Shown here one piece after another: positions 28,101 to 43,100 of a DNA stretch of 64,000 nucleotides. Made by a program: the position numbers and the translations under genes. The notes under the pieces are model-generated. The model saw nothing but the letters and a program-made list of their open reading frames with translations. It had not been told where the DNA came from and did not search any database. This DNA is from Synanceia verrucosa (Eukaryota > Chordata > Actinopteri > Perciformes > Synanceiidae), in the NCBI GenBank assembly GCA_029721515.1, contig CM056559.1, forward strand, positions 6,201,001 through 6,265,000. The letters run 5' to 3'. Position 1 is the stretch's first letter. Every line of letters begins with the position of its first letter.

Positions 28101-31100
28101 AGGATTCACGACCACACACTTTTCTGTCAGAGAAATAAATAAATAATAAAGGTTTTTTAGCTCTTCTAACAGGTTTAAAGTGGACTGGGCTCAGGTGGAA
28201 AAAGGGGACGTTTCATATTTTCATGCACCGTTTTGATTACTGTATGCTTATATTGCCGGGGTACTGTCGATCAGATATGATCCAACCAAATCCACACAGT
28301 CCAGGAGGACTGAGGATGATCTTTTATATGATTGTTGCTTTTTAACTCACTGATTGCCAGCCATTTTATAAAACTGTAAGTGCCTTGTGCCAGCGTTTTT
28401 GGCCATTTTGAGTGATTTTTTAAAAAAGAGACTCTCTATTTCATGATGAAAAAAAGTTTGTTTTTACCTTGTTCCATTCTTGTTTTATGCCAATGGCACT
28501 AAAAGAGTTAAAGGGATAATTTGGGTGTTTTAAAGTGGGCTTATATGAAAAATTTATCCATAGTCAGCGTACAGGATTCTGACAGGAGGAATGACAGGGT
28601 AACAAAGCAATGGAGCAGTGGATGGAGGCAGCAGCCAAACACCTTAATGTGTCAATCATGCACCTTTTCCTTCAAACGGGCTGATTTCTGTGAGAAATAC
28701 TAGTTTTCAGGTTATTTTTTAGTTTAAAAGTTGCTTTGGGGGCTTTTCACACCTCTGTACCTCTGCAGAAACAAAACATTGAAATGTTTAATGACCACTG
28801 GCGTCATGAGGAAGGGAAAAAAAAACCATGTCATAAATAGAAAGAAACCTGAGCCAGTTTTGCTCATCCTGCTCTCTTTTGTGTTGGTGGAAAGAGGACA
28901 GCGCTGCGAGGGTGGAGTCTATTAACAAAAAAAAAAACCCTAGCGAAATGGTGTGAGCACACAAGTGAGGGTCCAAGCCCATCGACTTGATAATAAATCT
29001 TCGGAGCAGTCCTGTCCACACTTAAGTGTCAGCTCACACTCCGTGTCAAAGACTCCCACCATTAAACTTTAAGTGTATTTACTTTCCAAAAATGGCGCCA
29101 CAGTCCAGCAAAACCACTGCGAGGTAGTTAAAAACAAATCTTGACGCTACATTACAGCTTTTGAAAATCCTTCAACGGCAAAAGGAAACAGCTGCAACTG
29201 AACAGTGTTGACTAAGCTAGCATACTGCAGTAATTATTTCAGTCGTCATGCTGGCATCCTCCTACAGCTGCTCACACTTCACCACTGGCAAACACTACAG
29301 CAGACCCAGCAGGACAGCGGATGAAGCCTCGTCTCTCAATCTGTTAACTTACTGCCAAGTACACAAACTGTGCTAACCGTCGACTGCATGACTAAACCCC
29401 AAACCCACCAGCATATTCCTCTCTGGCATCCACATAAACAGGCTGACTGGAACAGATTTCCATCATTCAGATTAAGAAGTGTTATCTGGATGTTCGCATA
29501 ATGAGCAGCAGTCCTGTTATTGTGCGTCACGAATGCTGCACAAAATCAGAAGTTACATTCATAATCACGGCGTGGTGATATCAAAGCCGAGTCTGAATGA
29601 ACATCAAAAGCATGGTAATCTGAGGAATTTTACATGGAATATTATGACGTGTAATGACTGGCAATTTGAAGATCAAAGATGGTGCAGATCATTGAAAATG
29701 CACCATTTCCTTCCTTCTTTTCATCGCTGCATTTCACATCAAGGGGAGAAAAAGGTTATAGGGTTGCTTCAGACTCTTCTGGCTGATTCTGATGTCGCGT
29801 GGGTGATGCTGTAAAACAGGAAACAGCAATGGAGAGGAGGCAGACTAATTAAAAGGGGATTCTAGGACAGCAGGATTGGCCTTCAAGGGCAGACAAACTG
29901 AAGGGTCTCACAACGGAGGGGGAGCTGCATCCAACAGGAAGCTGTAAAGTAAAAAACAGTAACTGAGCTCTTATAAAAAACAGCCTTAAAATCTCCACTA
30001 TTGTTATATTTTGTCAAGGTTCACGGCACCACTCTGATACCAGCACACTCAGGTTCAAAGTGGTCACACTTGTCCTTTATTATATTTATTATAAGGAATA
30101 TGAATTATTCCTTAATATTCCAGGGCAGTGTGTGCTACACCCACTTCTCAAGACAACTGAGCGGCCACTAAAGACCTACAATCTGTTATCTCTATCCACA
30201 AACTGCTCGGCTTTCCTCGGAAATATTCCGAGCTTTGAGGCGATGCCAGGTATTTAACTTGGCTCTGCTTTCACTTTGTGAGGATGGATAAAAGCGAGAA
30301 CATGTTAAAAACGAGGCCCAGACGATCTCACCTTTATTCCTGAATCCTTACACATTGTTCTGCACTTCAAACTGTCAAGTCCTTCAGCTCTGCCTGGTGG
30401 GAACAGCTTAAAAACAGAAGACGAGTAATAATAGCCTGTTAGCACGAGTGATGTCAAATACTGCTTTCATATTTTCTGACTGCCAGTAATTAGGGAGTGT
30501 AATTACAGTACATGTTATGAGCATATCTCCACCCAACTGGAAGATCCCAACCCAGATTTTTTTTCCTCTCACCACAGCAAAGTTAAGAGGATTCCTCGCA
30601 CTCACTCGACCTCTCAAGTTTAAAGAAGTCCGACTGACGGAAAGCAGACTTTCATAAAGCACCTGTGAACGGATTTTGACAGCCCTGCAAAAAGCTCTGC
30701 CTTTTTCAAAAAAAAACAAAAAAAAAAAACTATCTTTGCACAGGGTTTCTATCTGCAGTTCATCTCGACTGCTCAGACAGCGAACACCTGGAGCAACAAA
30801 GCGTCAAGGGGAAGCGATGAAGTGATGGAGATGCCTTTGTTTCTCCAGGGTTTTTTTTTTTTGGCCACACAGCAGAACTCAGCGGACAGTAGAGAAATGA
30901 TCGCACATGTGGGGTTTCAGCTCCAAACAGCTCCTCTTTACACTCTTGAGAAAGAAGCACAGATCACAACTGTGCCTTCTGGTTCAGGTCTCAACTTTCT
31001 CATCGAGCCTGGTTTCATTCATACCAGAAAAACCCAAATCGCAGCAATAAGTCTTCAGTTTTATTCCCCCCTTTTCCATCTTTTAAAAACACAGTACATA

Positions 31101-34100
31101 CCTTCAGCTCTTGCTGCACACCATAATTATATGATAGATGAAAAGTGAGAAGGGGAAAAGGTATAAGACTTGGCAGAGAGACAGAAACATTCCTGACCAG
31201 AAGCTTCATCTGGCTTTTCTTTCTGCCTCAGTTCATCGGCTTCTACAGACACTTGGCTATTGATGCAGCTCCATTAAAGACCATTACTGATGCCAGTACA
31301 GTCTATACTCCACCTTTAGACTATAACACACAACCCGGTACTTTCAGAGCGGACCCTGCTACCTTTGGACTTAAAGAGCACACCTGCTGCTCTAAAAACC
31401 AGCAGCGCTGTCGAATGAGCAGGTGGTGAATGACGTACTGGTGAGCTGTGGAGCAGAGGGAGGGTTAAGTATTTAGCCTGTGTTTACCCACTCCCTGTGC
31501 TCCACGGTCTCCAGACTCACTTTAACACCTCACAAGCTACAAGTCACATCAGCAGCAAGTTTGAAGTTCACTTTAAAGTGTGCGGACTTTCTGTGAGGGT
31601 GGCAACCATTAAACATATGAGCCTCAAGTTGTGTTCACATCTAGGACTAATAAGAAAAAAAAAATCAGTAGTGAAGTATTTTTCATCAAATCAAAATGTA
31701 CACAGTTGCAAACACTCAACATGTGTTTATGCTTGAACCCTTAACAGCTGGTACTAATAGTAACACCATTTAGCACGCTGCATTAAAAGCACAACAAGCG
31801 CAGATTAAGTTCATCTCTTAATCAAATTCCTGCCATCCTGCTGGCAAAAAGGCAGATGTTATCGGGATCTGGACCCACCCAGTTAGCCCAGTTAAACATA
31901 AATACTGGCTGGAGCAACTAGATGCATGAGACCCCGCCTAGCTTCAATAAGTATACAAGTCTCTGGAAAAAAAGGATATTAACTCTTTGAGTGTCACTGA
32001 CGTATCTATATGTCATTTAAAATACGACGCTTGAGTGCCATTGACATAATAATACCTCAAAATGATAGAGTAATTTTGGGGCTTCTGGGATATGTAGTCA
32101 GAGCATAAAGAGACAGATCAAACCAGAAAGTGGAGATGACCATGATTAGAGAGCAAAACGGACAGATTCTGGACAAAAAGTGGTGTTTTTGGTGAAAGAA
32201 GAAGAATGGAACAAGGTAAAAACAAACATTTGTTGTCGAAATGAAATAGAGAGTCTCTTCTTTCATTTGAGCTATTCAGTAATTTCAGAGACATGGTACA
32301 AAATATTCCGTGCATCATGGAATGACTCAAAATTAAGACTGGATTAAAAAAATCGATTCACTCGCCATTAAAATGGTTGATAAAATTCATAAAATCCAAA
32401 GATCGATCTTTAACTTCCGTATTTCTTTCTTCATTGGACGTGTGGAGAAGTATTACCCGCCTGCCAGAGTCACGTGAGGGCATCAATCGCCATAAATACA
32501 TCTGCCAAAACCGAAGAAGAAGAAGTCTCCTGTGATCAGTGTTTAGTGCTGCTTTCCAAAGAACAAGATCTCGTGAGATGTTAAATGACAAGACAACATG
32601 ACTGCATGGAAAGAAATACAAAGTAGAAGTGATGGAAGCTGCACCAAACATAAACTAAATATTCACATTAAAAGACCATAGATCTGAGGGAAAACAATTG
32701 ACAGTTTTGAAGTCCATAATTTGCTGTTACATATGGAGAATCTTTCCTGTGATTGTGTTTGTTTTAGTTACTGCCTCCTTTGCTGCGCTTTGAGAAGACA
32801 CCACCGACTGAACAATGTGCGGGACTAGAAAGACGCCGGCCGCGACTCTGGGTGCCAGTAATCTCTCTGAGGCCCCGGCGTCACTAATTGCCTGGACACT
32901 TGTGTCCGAGGGCTGCTCTCGTTTCGCAGTAAAAAGATGAGACCTCTCGTGCTCCTTACAACAGGCTTAAGCTGATAAACCCTTTCATTCAACATGGCCG
33001 TGGGATCGGTGCTCCCTGCAGACAGATTGGGTAAAAAAAGACTAATCAAAACAGCGATTAGCCCCCAACACAGAGGCAGAGCTCAGCCACGGTGCAGCCT
33101 CAGCAGGGGTCCAGCCTCTCAGCCACTGAGAGCCTCTGATGATCAGTGTGAGGCCTTTCTGTGGGACACTCTCCTACACTAGCTGGAGTATGTGTGGCTG
33201 CATGTGGTGGGATTTTTATGAAACAAAGACGCAGCACAGTCCATTTTGAAATAGGATGTGACACCTGGAGAAATGTGAAGACGAGTGAGCCTCAGAAGAC
33301 AGAAAACAGGTGCGCTGCTAGCTTCAAACCCAAGGCTGCTTCTTCACTCAGAGGCTGCTCAGTGAAAATCCCTCTCACTCAGATAATCAGCAGCACCTCC
33401 CATGACATCCTCGCTTCCTGTCATGGTTAGTGTTACCCAGGATTTCATTGAGTCTTCCCTCTAATTTCCCCGTTACAGTCATCAGCACTGCCAGTCCCTC
33501 CATCTGGACGACCATCAGTGCATCGTCTGACCTGTTGCTCTGGTTCATTATACAGACTGTTTCTCAGCAGCATGGTCCATGTCTGAGCTTCTGTACTTTA
33601 TTTGCTGCAGCTGAAGTGAACAAACAAGCCGGACTTTAGCAGTCACTACATTCTGTGTAACTACTGTTAAAGGGCTGGTTTTATGTCGAGTAAATATAAG
33701 ACATCCTCAAGGTATACAACGAAGGATAGTCTCTATTTTCAAGATTCAATTCAGAGAGTCAATATTCAAAGTGTTTATGGTCATATGTACTGTAAGGAAA
33801 CATCATTCCCTGCACAATTAAATACTTTCTTTGCCGTCCGAATGCTAGGCAATAAATTAACTGACTGGCGTATTTCGACGTCATTTAAATCCAACACTTG
33901 AGTGCCATCGACGTAATAATATGTCAAAGTATTTTTTCAGCAGCAGGTCGCTGATCATGGTCTCTCGCAGCCTGTGAGTAATGTTGGGGCTTCTGATAGA
34001 TGTAGTCGGAGTATAAAGAGATGGTATACACCACGGAGATCAAAACAGAAAGTGGAGACGACCGCGACTGGAGAACAAAATGGACGGATTCTGAACAAAA

Positions 34101-37100
34101 GTGGTGTTTTTGGTGAAAGTGGCCTCTACTCTACCTCTTTCATTTGAGCTATTCGGTAATTTCAGAGACAGTACAGAATATTCTGTGGGTCTTGAAATAT
34201 GACTCAAAATGGGCAAAAACGCCGGCACAAGGCACTTTCTGTTTTATAAAACAGAAGTGTGAAAAATAGATAACAGATATAAAACAAAAAGATAAAGGCA
34301 TCTCTAAGACAAATTAAAAGGCAACAATGTGAATAAATACACTACATACAATATAGACAAAAATGGTGGTTGTGTAACTTATTTCAACTATTTAATAACT
34401 ATTCAATATTTTTTCCATGCTTTCCAACAATAGATCAAATGGCATGTAATGTGAGACAGTCCATTTGAGGTATTAGCTTTTCTGTTTGGTCCACTCCCAC
34501 GGCTCTCAACGGTGCTGCTGGAAAATCTAATGGTCAACATCCCAGCACCAAGTGACACAGAGACGAGGTGAACAATCATCATTTTACTGAGGCAATGAGT
34601 TAGTCATGCAGTTAAGGTATTCTAAAAATGTGGTTCGCATCTCAACAGTGAGAGACGTTCAAGGCTGAAGCTAATATTTATAGAAGTAGAACATTTACTA
34701 CCAACGTACAGCACCAGGAGCAGCCTCAAAAAAAAAATAAAAAATATATATATATATATATATATATATCTACTGTGGAAAACACTGAGAGGATGTTGAG
34801 AGAGCACTAGTTTCACTTCAGATGGGCCTCATTTTTTCATATATAAACACTAGCAGTACCAACGATAAACAAAACACTAATTATTACACTCAGTAAGTGA
34901 CATGAGTAGGTAAGTCTACACCCGTTATTACTGCACCTCACCACAGGTTTTCAGCGCTGGTAAATATTTTGCATGCAGCTGAAAAATAAGCCCAGTTTCA
35001 TTTTGTGAATGTAATGTTACTAATAACACAAGAGCGTAAATCGATTTATTGGCAGCGCTGCAGAATCAGTATTTATTTTCCAGATTAGCTTGCCCACCAG
35101 TGACCTTGAGAAATAGCTCACAAATGTATTCAAAAGAGTCATGTGACTTGGGCATGCACACACAGGCCATGACAGATACCAAGTGGGAATATCAACATAT
35201 CCATTTGCCCAAGTAGATATAAAGAGTAATTACGAGCAGAGCGTGTTGCTGCAGTGGTGTCAAATAACACAGGGACAGTGAACTCTGTAAACCTGGCTGC
35301 AGACGCTCTGGGATATTTAGACTGATCATCAAAATAGAAACACAAGATGATCCACATTCAAGAATGCTTGTTTGTGTGCGATCCTCCTGGAGGAGCAGGG
35401 ATGGGCGCGTCTGGGAATCACTCCAGGCGTTATTATAAAATATAACGAGCAAACTACAGGCCACGAGAGCCGCTTCAGCCAGACTCTGCTCAATTTTCCT
35501 CCACTTTCACTTTTTACGCAACATGCCAACTTAGCAAGGACGGCTTTTAAATTAGCAACACAACTCTGGAGCCTCGATGAGCTGCTGAGCTACGACAAAA
35601 AGTACTTTAGAAGACGCTTACCGGTACTCACAGTTCAGAGTTTCGTGATGCTACGCCATGAAAACGAAAAAGAGCTGATTCAATATTATGGGAATGATTC
35701 TGTGACTTTTTAGACATGATAAACCCTCAGCTGGCTCATTATCCTGCTCACTGTAAGAGGATCAACCAACAGTTATGGTTGGAAATTACACTGTTTTATG
35801 CAGATAAACTCAATATGTGGACAGTAAGAATGAGTGGTTTGGCCTCATCTCTCAGTGTAGCATGGGTGCTGGGTTGGAAGTTTCCTTCAGCTGTCAAAAG
35901 GACTGTGACAAAGGGCTATTTCTGGATTTTAATATTGTTCAGCTTCCTCTGGTTCTTGGTGAATATCTTCAGTCTGGCTGCTGCTGAGTGATGGGGGATG
36001 GTGGGTGCATGCTGACAGGTTAATATCACTGACATACTGAAAATACTATCCAGCTCAACATGTCGACCACGTACAGGCCTGAAGATATCACAGCTTCAGA
36101 ATAGTCCAATCCATTTATACCATTAACTTTCTTTCTCCACAGTCTTAATGCCATCATGACCATGATGTGATTTCAGCGGCAGACAGTAAATAAGATACGC
36201 TGCATCGATCTTGTGTCATACATTAAATCTGTCTTTTTAATTCCTAGAAGATGTCGGCTGCCCACAAAACTCATCAGAGCAGATGAGTTTAAATCTGACA
36301 TAACCGCACATCCCTACAAAGTGCCCCTTCATTAACACCACCCATCATTTGTATTGACTTGAATGTGGATGACACATGACAGAAAAGTGCTACAAACAGG
36401 GGTAGGGCTGGCTTTGAAAAAAAAAAAAAATTACTTGATTTCCCTTTAAATGGTTCATAATCGATTAATAAAATACAAAGATCGATCTTTTAACTTGAGT
36501 ATTTTTTTTCTTCATTGGACGTGCGGAGAAGCAGCCTGAAGTATCTACCCTGCTAGTCTCGTGTGATCAGCGATTAGCGCTACTTTCCACAGAACAAGAT
36601 CTCGTGAGATGTTGCTGCCAGCAGTCAAGCAAACATGGCGAAATTGAGTCCGCCTCTCAAGGCACCGTAGACGAGTTTAAAAGCTGATGTTTGGATGTTT
36701 TTTGGATTTAACAAGTTGGAAGAAAACAACGCAACATGCAAAACATGCAACGGGAAGGTAAAATACAGCGGCAATACGACGAATATCTGCAACATTTGAC
36801 GAGACATTACCCAGAAACACAGTCGGCACGGCTCAAACAAACCAGTCTGGACTGAAATATCCCTGACTGAAACCATATTGAATCAGATTGGCTCAAATCT
36901 TGAATTGAATCAAATTGGGACCTTATATCAACCTTACATCGAATTGATCTGGAAAATCTGAATTGCTACCCAGCCCTAAATAGGGCACAGTTGAATTCAA
37001 TTACAATATTTAGGTTTGGACAAGTATGCATTTCTACCACACTCAGTGGCAGCAGCTGGGTGTTTTTAGTTTTTAATTAGTTGACTGCAGAGGTGCCTTC

Positions 37101-40100
37101 TGGGTAAGTGCAGGGGAATTTCTAATAACTTGAAGGAGGGATAATTTGATGGGGACAACTCATACACATTTGCAGGTTCATACTTGTATTTTGGGTTTCT
37201 ACTAGAATATTTTGCATGATTTGCTGTTAAAAACACATAGTTTTTCCTCCTACTGTGAGTCTGAATAAGCCTGTATTCACATTCTGTCTGAAATGCTCTG
37301 TTAGCACATGTGACTGCTCTGATTGGTGCATATATATATTCTAAAGAGCCTGCAGGTGACACAGCAAGGTAATCAGGCACAGTACAACACAAAATATGAT
37401 TTTTAGGCAACATTACAGAAAGCTGAGAAATGATGCAGCCTTTTCCTCACATGGCCAGACTGCCTGCTCGTCACTAGCTGGATAGAAATCCTTTCACCTC
37501 ATGTACCGGCTAAACTGCGAGCAAGACAGCAGGGCTGGTGCCAGCGTGCCATGCTACACGCTGAGACAGTGGCACTCTTTGTACGGCCAGCTTCTTTTCA
37601 GACAGGAGCAGGAGCTGCAGGAGCACTTACACTTGGATGAAAACACCACAGTGAGAGTGGTGGTAGTGGTGGGGGGGTTTGCAGCTTGCATATACACAAC
37701 AGCGCTTCCATCCTGGGGAGCAGGGTGGTGGTCACACAGAAGGGAAAAAGGTTATCATCCAAAAGGGAAACTTGTCACGTCAGAAATGTCCATACAATGA
37801 ATAAATTTACATCTAATCAACGCTGCCACTCACTGATAGAGCAGATATCCTGAATGAGATTAGGTTTCATCGAGTGTCGAGTGATAAAGATGAAAATCTG
37901 CAGTGAGTGTAGACAGACCAAAGCACGCATCCATCATGTGTCTTTTTCCATTTAGCTTAAGAAATATGATCAGTGGTGATGATGAGGGGGAAACTGGGCA
38001 TACACAAAGAGCTAACATTCAATCTAGCAGAGATAACAAAAGGAAGAAGGAAGACAGCTCTGGATGGCAGGATGCCCCTGGGGCGGCTATGCTGTTATTA
38101 TGTTGGAGGGGGCTGCTGAGCTGTGGTGTGGGGCAATTAGAGAGCCGAGGACCGAGTGGGGGAGGGTCCAGGCACAACGACCCGTCCATGAAGTGTTCCC
38201 AGCTCAGAGAAACAAACCTCGCCGATTCGGCTGCAGTAGCATTAAAAAAAAAAGAAAAAAGAAAGAAATAGCAGATGATGGTGGATTTATGAATTGAAAT
38301 AACAACCACCTTATTTCCATGGAAAGAAGCTAAGCTGCTTTCCTGTCATCAGTAGAATCCAAAATGAATATCAAGCATGCTGAACTTTATGCTGCACTGG
38401 TTTGGATGATTTCACTGGCAAGTATGTGACAAACTGGTTTGGGGTAATGTGTGCGAGTCGATGAATCATCTGTTGTTCTCGTCGAGAGCTACTGCAGACA
38501 CTGCGGTGAACACATTAGCCATGTCTATTATCTTTAACGTCACTCCGCTTTGGAAAGTCCTGTCTCAAAACCACAGAGTCCAGGAGGAGCCGTCCAGCTG
38601 CAGAACATGGGGACAAAGAGGAAAAGTCAGTCCCAGAGTATCGTTTCAGAGGTCCGTGGACCGCAGACAGAGGTCGAAGCCTTACAGCTATTGTGGGTTT
38701 TCTTCTAGATAACGGAAGTAAAAACAGATCGAGTTGCAGCAGGGAATGCCTTTCTTTAATGACACACAGCTTGACTGTTCCCTAAACTCTCACTTAGGTA
38801 ACGTAAGCCTCCGAACTTCACCTCTGATCACATCTCTATTGTCGCCTCTCATAATATTACAGCTCTCCCAGTAAATAGGACACAATGGGCAGTGAAAGGA
38901 GACAGTAACACAAGCTTGGTGGTGTGCGATGTTAACAGTTGGCACTGCTAAGTATCCTGAACCCTCCCAAACACACACTGTTTCCATGCCCTGTGGCCCC
39001 GAGCGGCTTCAGCCGAGCAGGTGTCTGCCCACATTCTTTGCATAAGCTCTTGTCAAACACGGCGCTCGGCAACAAGGCCTCACAGCTGCAGGACAATGGA
39101 GTCACATTAAACTGCAACTCTGCAGCCAGACGTGCACGAGTCAAGGTAACACTGTGTACAAGGTTAGCTTAACAAAATGTTAAAGTGGAACACAAAACCC
39201 AGTGGCATGTATCAGCAGTAGGAGTTGATGTATTAAGTTTTCACACGACAATATGTTCAAAGCCACACAATCATTAAGTGCAAAATGCAGAGATCATAAT
39301 TAAATAAACGCCTGATGAATGCCTGTAGCACTTCCTGCACTTTCTGCTGGGAAATAAAGACATCATAGTATGTAATTTAAACAAAATTACTGTCTAGTTT
39401 CAGGTATTACGCTAACACCCTGCTTCCTTTGTCAGACCCCTAAGTATTGTTGACCTGAGATATAATCAGCAATTTAATCTATTTACATGCAAACATTTAG
39501 AATATATTTTAGTTATATGAAAGCAGATATATTTTAATTATATGAAAGCAGATAATTCATACCCAAAAAGAGTTTTAACTGATGTAACGTACAGCACCGA
39601 TTACGTTTGGAGAGTTTCTAACCTTTAAAAGGAAAAAAAAACAACAGGAAACGTTAGGTTAAGTGATCTTTGAGGGTTTCATTCGTCATGTAATCTCCCA
39701 GAATCAAATGCCTTGAAGTCAGAATTATTTTGTTTATTCTCAGAGCATATTAAGCTCCTTCAAAGCTTCTGTCCTTTGATCAGAGTTAAGAATCTAAAAG
39801 AGAAATTAGGCTTTCCCTGCATACATTAACCTCCCTGAGGTGAAGTGGATCTTAAGCATTCTGCACGGTTTTTGGATATTTAATTATTTGTTATTATTTA
39901 TTACTATGAAGGAGCAGGTAGACATGTTTGATCTTAAAGCCTGGTGATCTTAAAGACCTTCATAGTTTGATATCGTGCTGGAGCACAGGCATGCTGAGCA
40001 TAAACCAGTGACGATAACATCCTGCAATTATATTTCTACAACTCTCCATTACAGATGTTCCACATCACAGGAGCCTCAAACATGTCACATTCTGTGTTGT

Positions 40101-43100
40101 CGTTATTAGCCCACGCTGTGCGAGCGAAATATGAAAGCGTCTAACGATACCGGCCCATAAAAACCAGGGCAAGGGGCTGTGATGAGCTGGGTGCAGATCA
40201 GTGACATACGGATGAAAGACGTCCTTGGCCTCTTTCTGTAGGCCCTCGTACCCTCAGTCTCTGGCTGCGAGCCGACCGAGCGGGCGTCCGGCCTCTGGGG
40301 GCCGACTACAGAGCAGAGCCTCCGACCAGGAGAACTCGAACAAGAGGCCTTTCTCTCAGCAAGATGTGATCCTCCCCCTCCTCCGACTCCTGCAGGAGAA
40401 GCTCTGGCAGCATCTCAGCTTCTTCTACCCCCCCTTTCGTCAAGTTGAGAGTTTCACATTGCGTTGGCCGGAGCTTTAATTGATTTACATGGAACTCTCT
40501 CACTCCTGCTGCACAAGTCCATGTAAGGCAGTGCCAGCAAGCAGAGACAGCCAGACAGCTGGCCGTCTCTGGACAACAAGCAGACGTCCACTCACTGAGA
40601 CAGCGCTATTCAAGGATCCCTCAAGACAAACACTGGTGGATGTCCCCCTGTGCTGTTCAGAAACAATGCTCTGACCTCTGGGTCTGTCAAATAAGAAAGA
40701 TTACTGACATACAGGAAATGACAACATGAAATCATCTGGCACTAACATCTATAGACCAATTACACAATTACGCAGTCCATTTATATTGGTTCCAAAACCA
40801 CCAGAGGACATCATGACAGCTTTCACCATCTTTTCCAAGGATAGATTAAATAAAGATTGGTCTCAACTTTAAGTTAACAACACCAGACTTTCCTTTCTCT
40901 CTGTATTTAATCAAGAATAGTGTTCCTTCTTGATTAAATAAACATTTCCTGTAAAAGGAAGGAAGGTCTGGGTAACCCTGGAGTGAAAAGAAAAGAGGAT
41001 GGTGAGAGATAGCCAAGGAGGAAGAGGAGGGGAAAGACACAAGATGAGCTTGAATTGCATCAAGGCAAATAGAGCCTGAGAGCAGAGGTGAGAGGGCCTC
41101 TGCAGAGCACCACTGGGTCAACATCTGTCCACAGCACACATACTGTACAGGACACCCTCTTCACATGCCAAGACAGCCTCAGCCGTCCAGCTTCCTCTGT
41201 CACTCTGAGCCAAAAACAGAGACTTCATGTTGTCCAATCCCATCACCAGCTTGACTTCACACTTCCTCGTTTGCAAAACATGAATATCACACGTCTAATT
41301 GTGACCAAAAAAATGTAAATGTTCCACCAAGACTCAGAAATCCCCCCCACACACAATAGGCAATTAATCAGGGCTGCCAGTGACAATTATTTTCATTTTA
41401 ATCACGTTTCGATCGGCTGAGTCATTGTTGTGTTATGTTGACAATGCATCAGATTCCCCAATCTGAGAAACTGGAACAAGCTGGCAGGTCTGCCTGAAAA
41501 ACTACAAATAAAAATATAATCAATTATTCTGTTGACTGATTCATCGCTGAAGCTCTACAAGTAATAAAACCAACAACATCCAGAGGAAAAAAAGGGAATC
41601 AGCTATGAGAATTGTGAATAAAAACATCTGGACAGAGGGAGAGGCTGCTCCATTGTAAAAAAATAAACTACCAACGTGTATAAATTGTAAGCGAACCACT
41701 GGATGATGACGAGTAACAAGACGCTCCTCATGCCTCAGCAGATGCCACATATAGTGTGAGTGCTCTAAAGCTGCTGATGCTCACATGCATTTCACTGCTG
41801 TGTTGTAATGGTGAGAAGAAGAGAACAGGCCGAAAGGTTGGACGAAGCCCAAACTGAAGCACAAATGCAGGCCTCTGCAAAAAACAGACACACAACTGTG
41901 CTGCTCTACTCTGACGAGGCTGAGACAGCCGCAACGTGAACAATGGCCGTGTTGATGTCCGATATTCTCCACAGTGACGCTGCACCGTGGCGAAGGATGT
42001 GCTCCGCCCCAGACAACAACGAGACAACCCCCCCTGGCTCCTCCGTCATCTCTGAGCAGCCTTCACGCCTGGACTTCATTATGAGGTGGAACGGCAATCA
42101 TCACTGGCAATCAGAAAGAATTTACAAGACAATGACGCCGTCCAAGTCATGCCTCACCGACACAAAGAGCAGTTTGGGTGGAAAACGCTGAAAAGATGCA
42201 TCCTTTCTGGCAGCCAAACATTATGTGGTTTTATACACATATTGCATGATGTAAACAAGGTTAAACATATTATAAATTTGACACATTTGATGTATTATTT
42301 TCTCTTAAACGTATAATCAGGCCTCATCTTAGAAGAAAAAGGGGTCAAAATCCTCTTTTCCTCCATTTTTGGCATTTTACTATGCAAACAAAATCAACAT
42401 TCACCAACAAGCATGAGTGATGTGATGTAAATACAACTGGCCACAGTCTGTGTTTATGCCTCATCTGCAACTATCTGGCTTCAGTGAAAGAAAGAGAGCG
42501 CCGGGATGGCCCATGATGCAGCACACACACTCACAATGTATGTAACAGCAGCTGCAAATATCACCTATTAACTGGGGATAGTAATCCTTCACCACATGGA
42601 TTTTTAATTTTATTTAGTGTAAAGAATAGTTATTTATCAACAAGATATTGGCCAATGATCTGTTTTTTAAAGGGGCAGTTTTAGCTACGAACAAAAGAAA
42701 CTATAATATTTGTCTTAAATATGAAAACATATGTTTATAGGGAAATAAATATACAACTTGATAATAGAATAACAGCCTAAAATGGGAAAATACATATTTC
42801 TTCTTTGTCTATTTTCACTGAATGCTAATATTTAGACTAAATTAAAAAAAAAAACCACTTAAAATTAATTCAAACAGCCTCATGATTTACAGAAAACAGA
42901 TGAATATGAAATCACTTAATAAATCAAAGTATTGAATGAGAATTCATCCTCGCAGTATATTGTTACCATCATCAGGAAACCAAGATAAGCTATAGATGAG
43001 ATGATGGCAAAATAAAAATAAAAGGCCTTCAGTGGGCAGCCTGCAAGGATAAGAAGCAGAGCTTAAGACAGCTTGAACAGAAATATTATAGTGCCAATAA

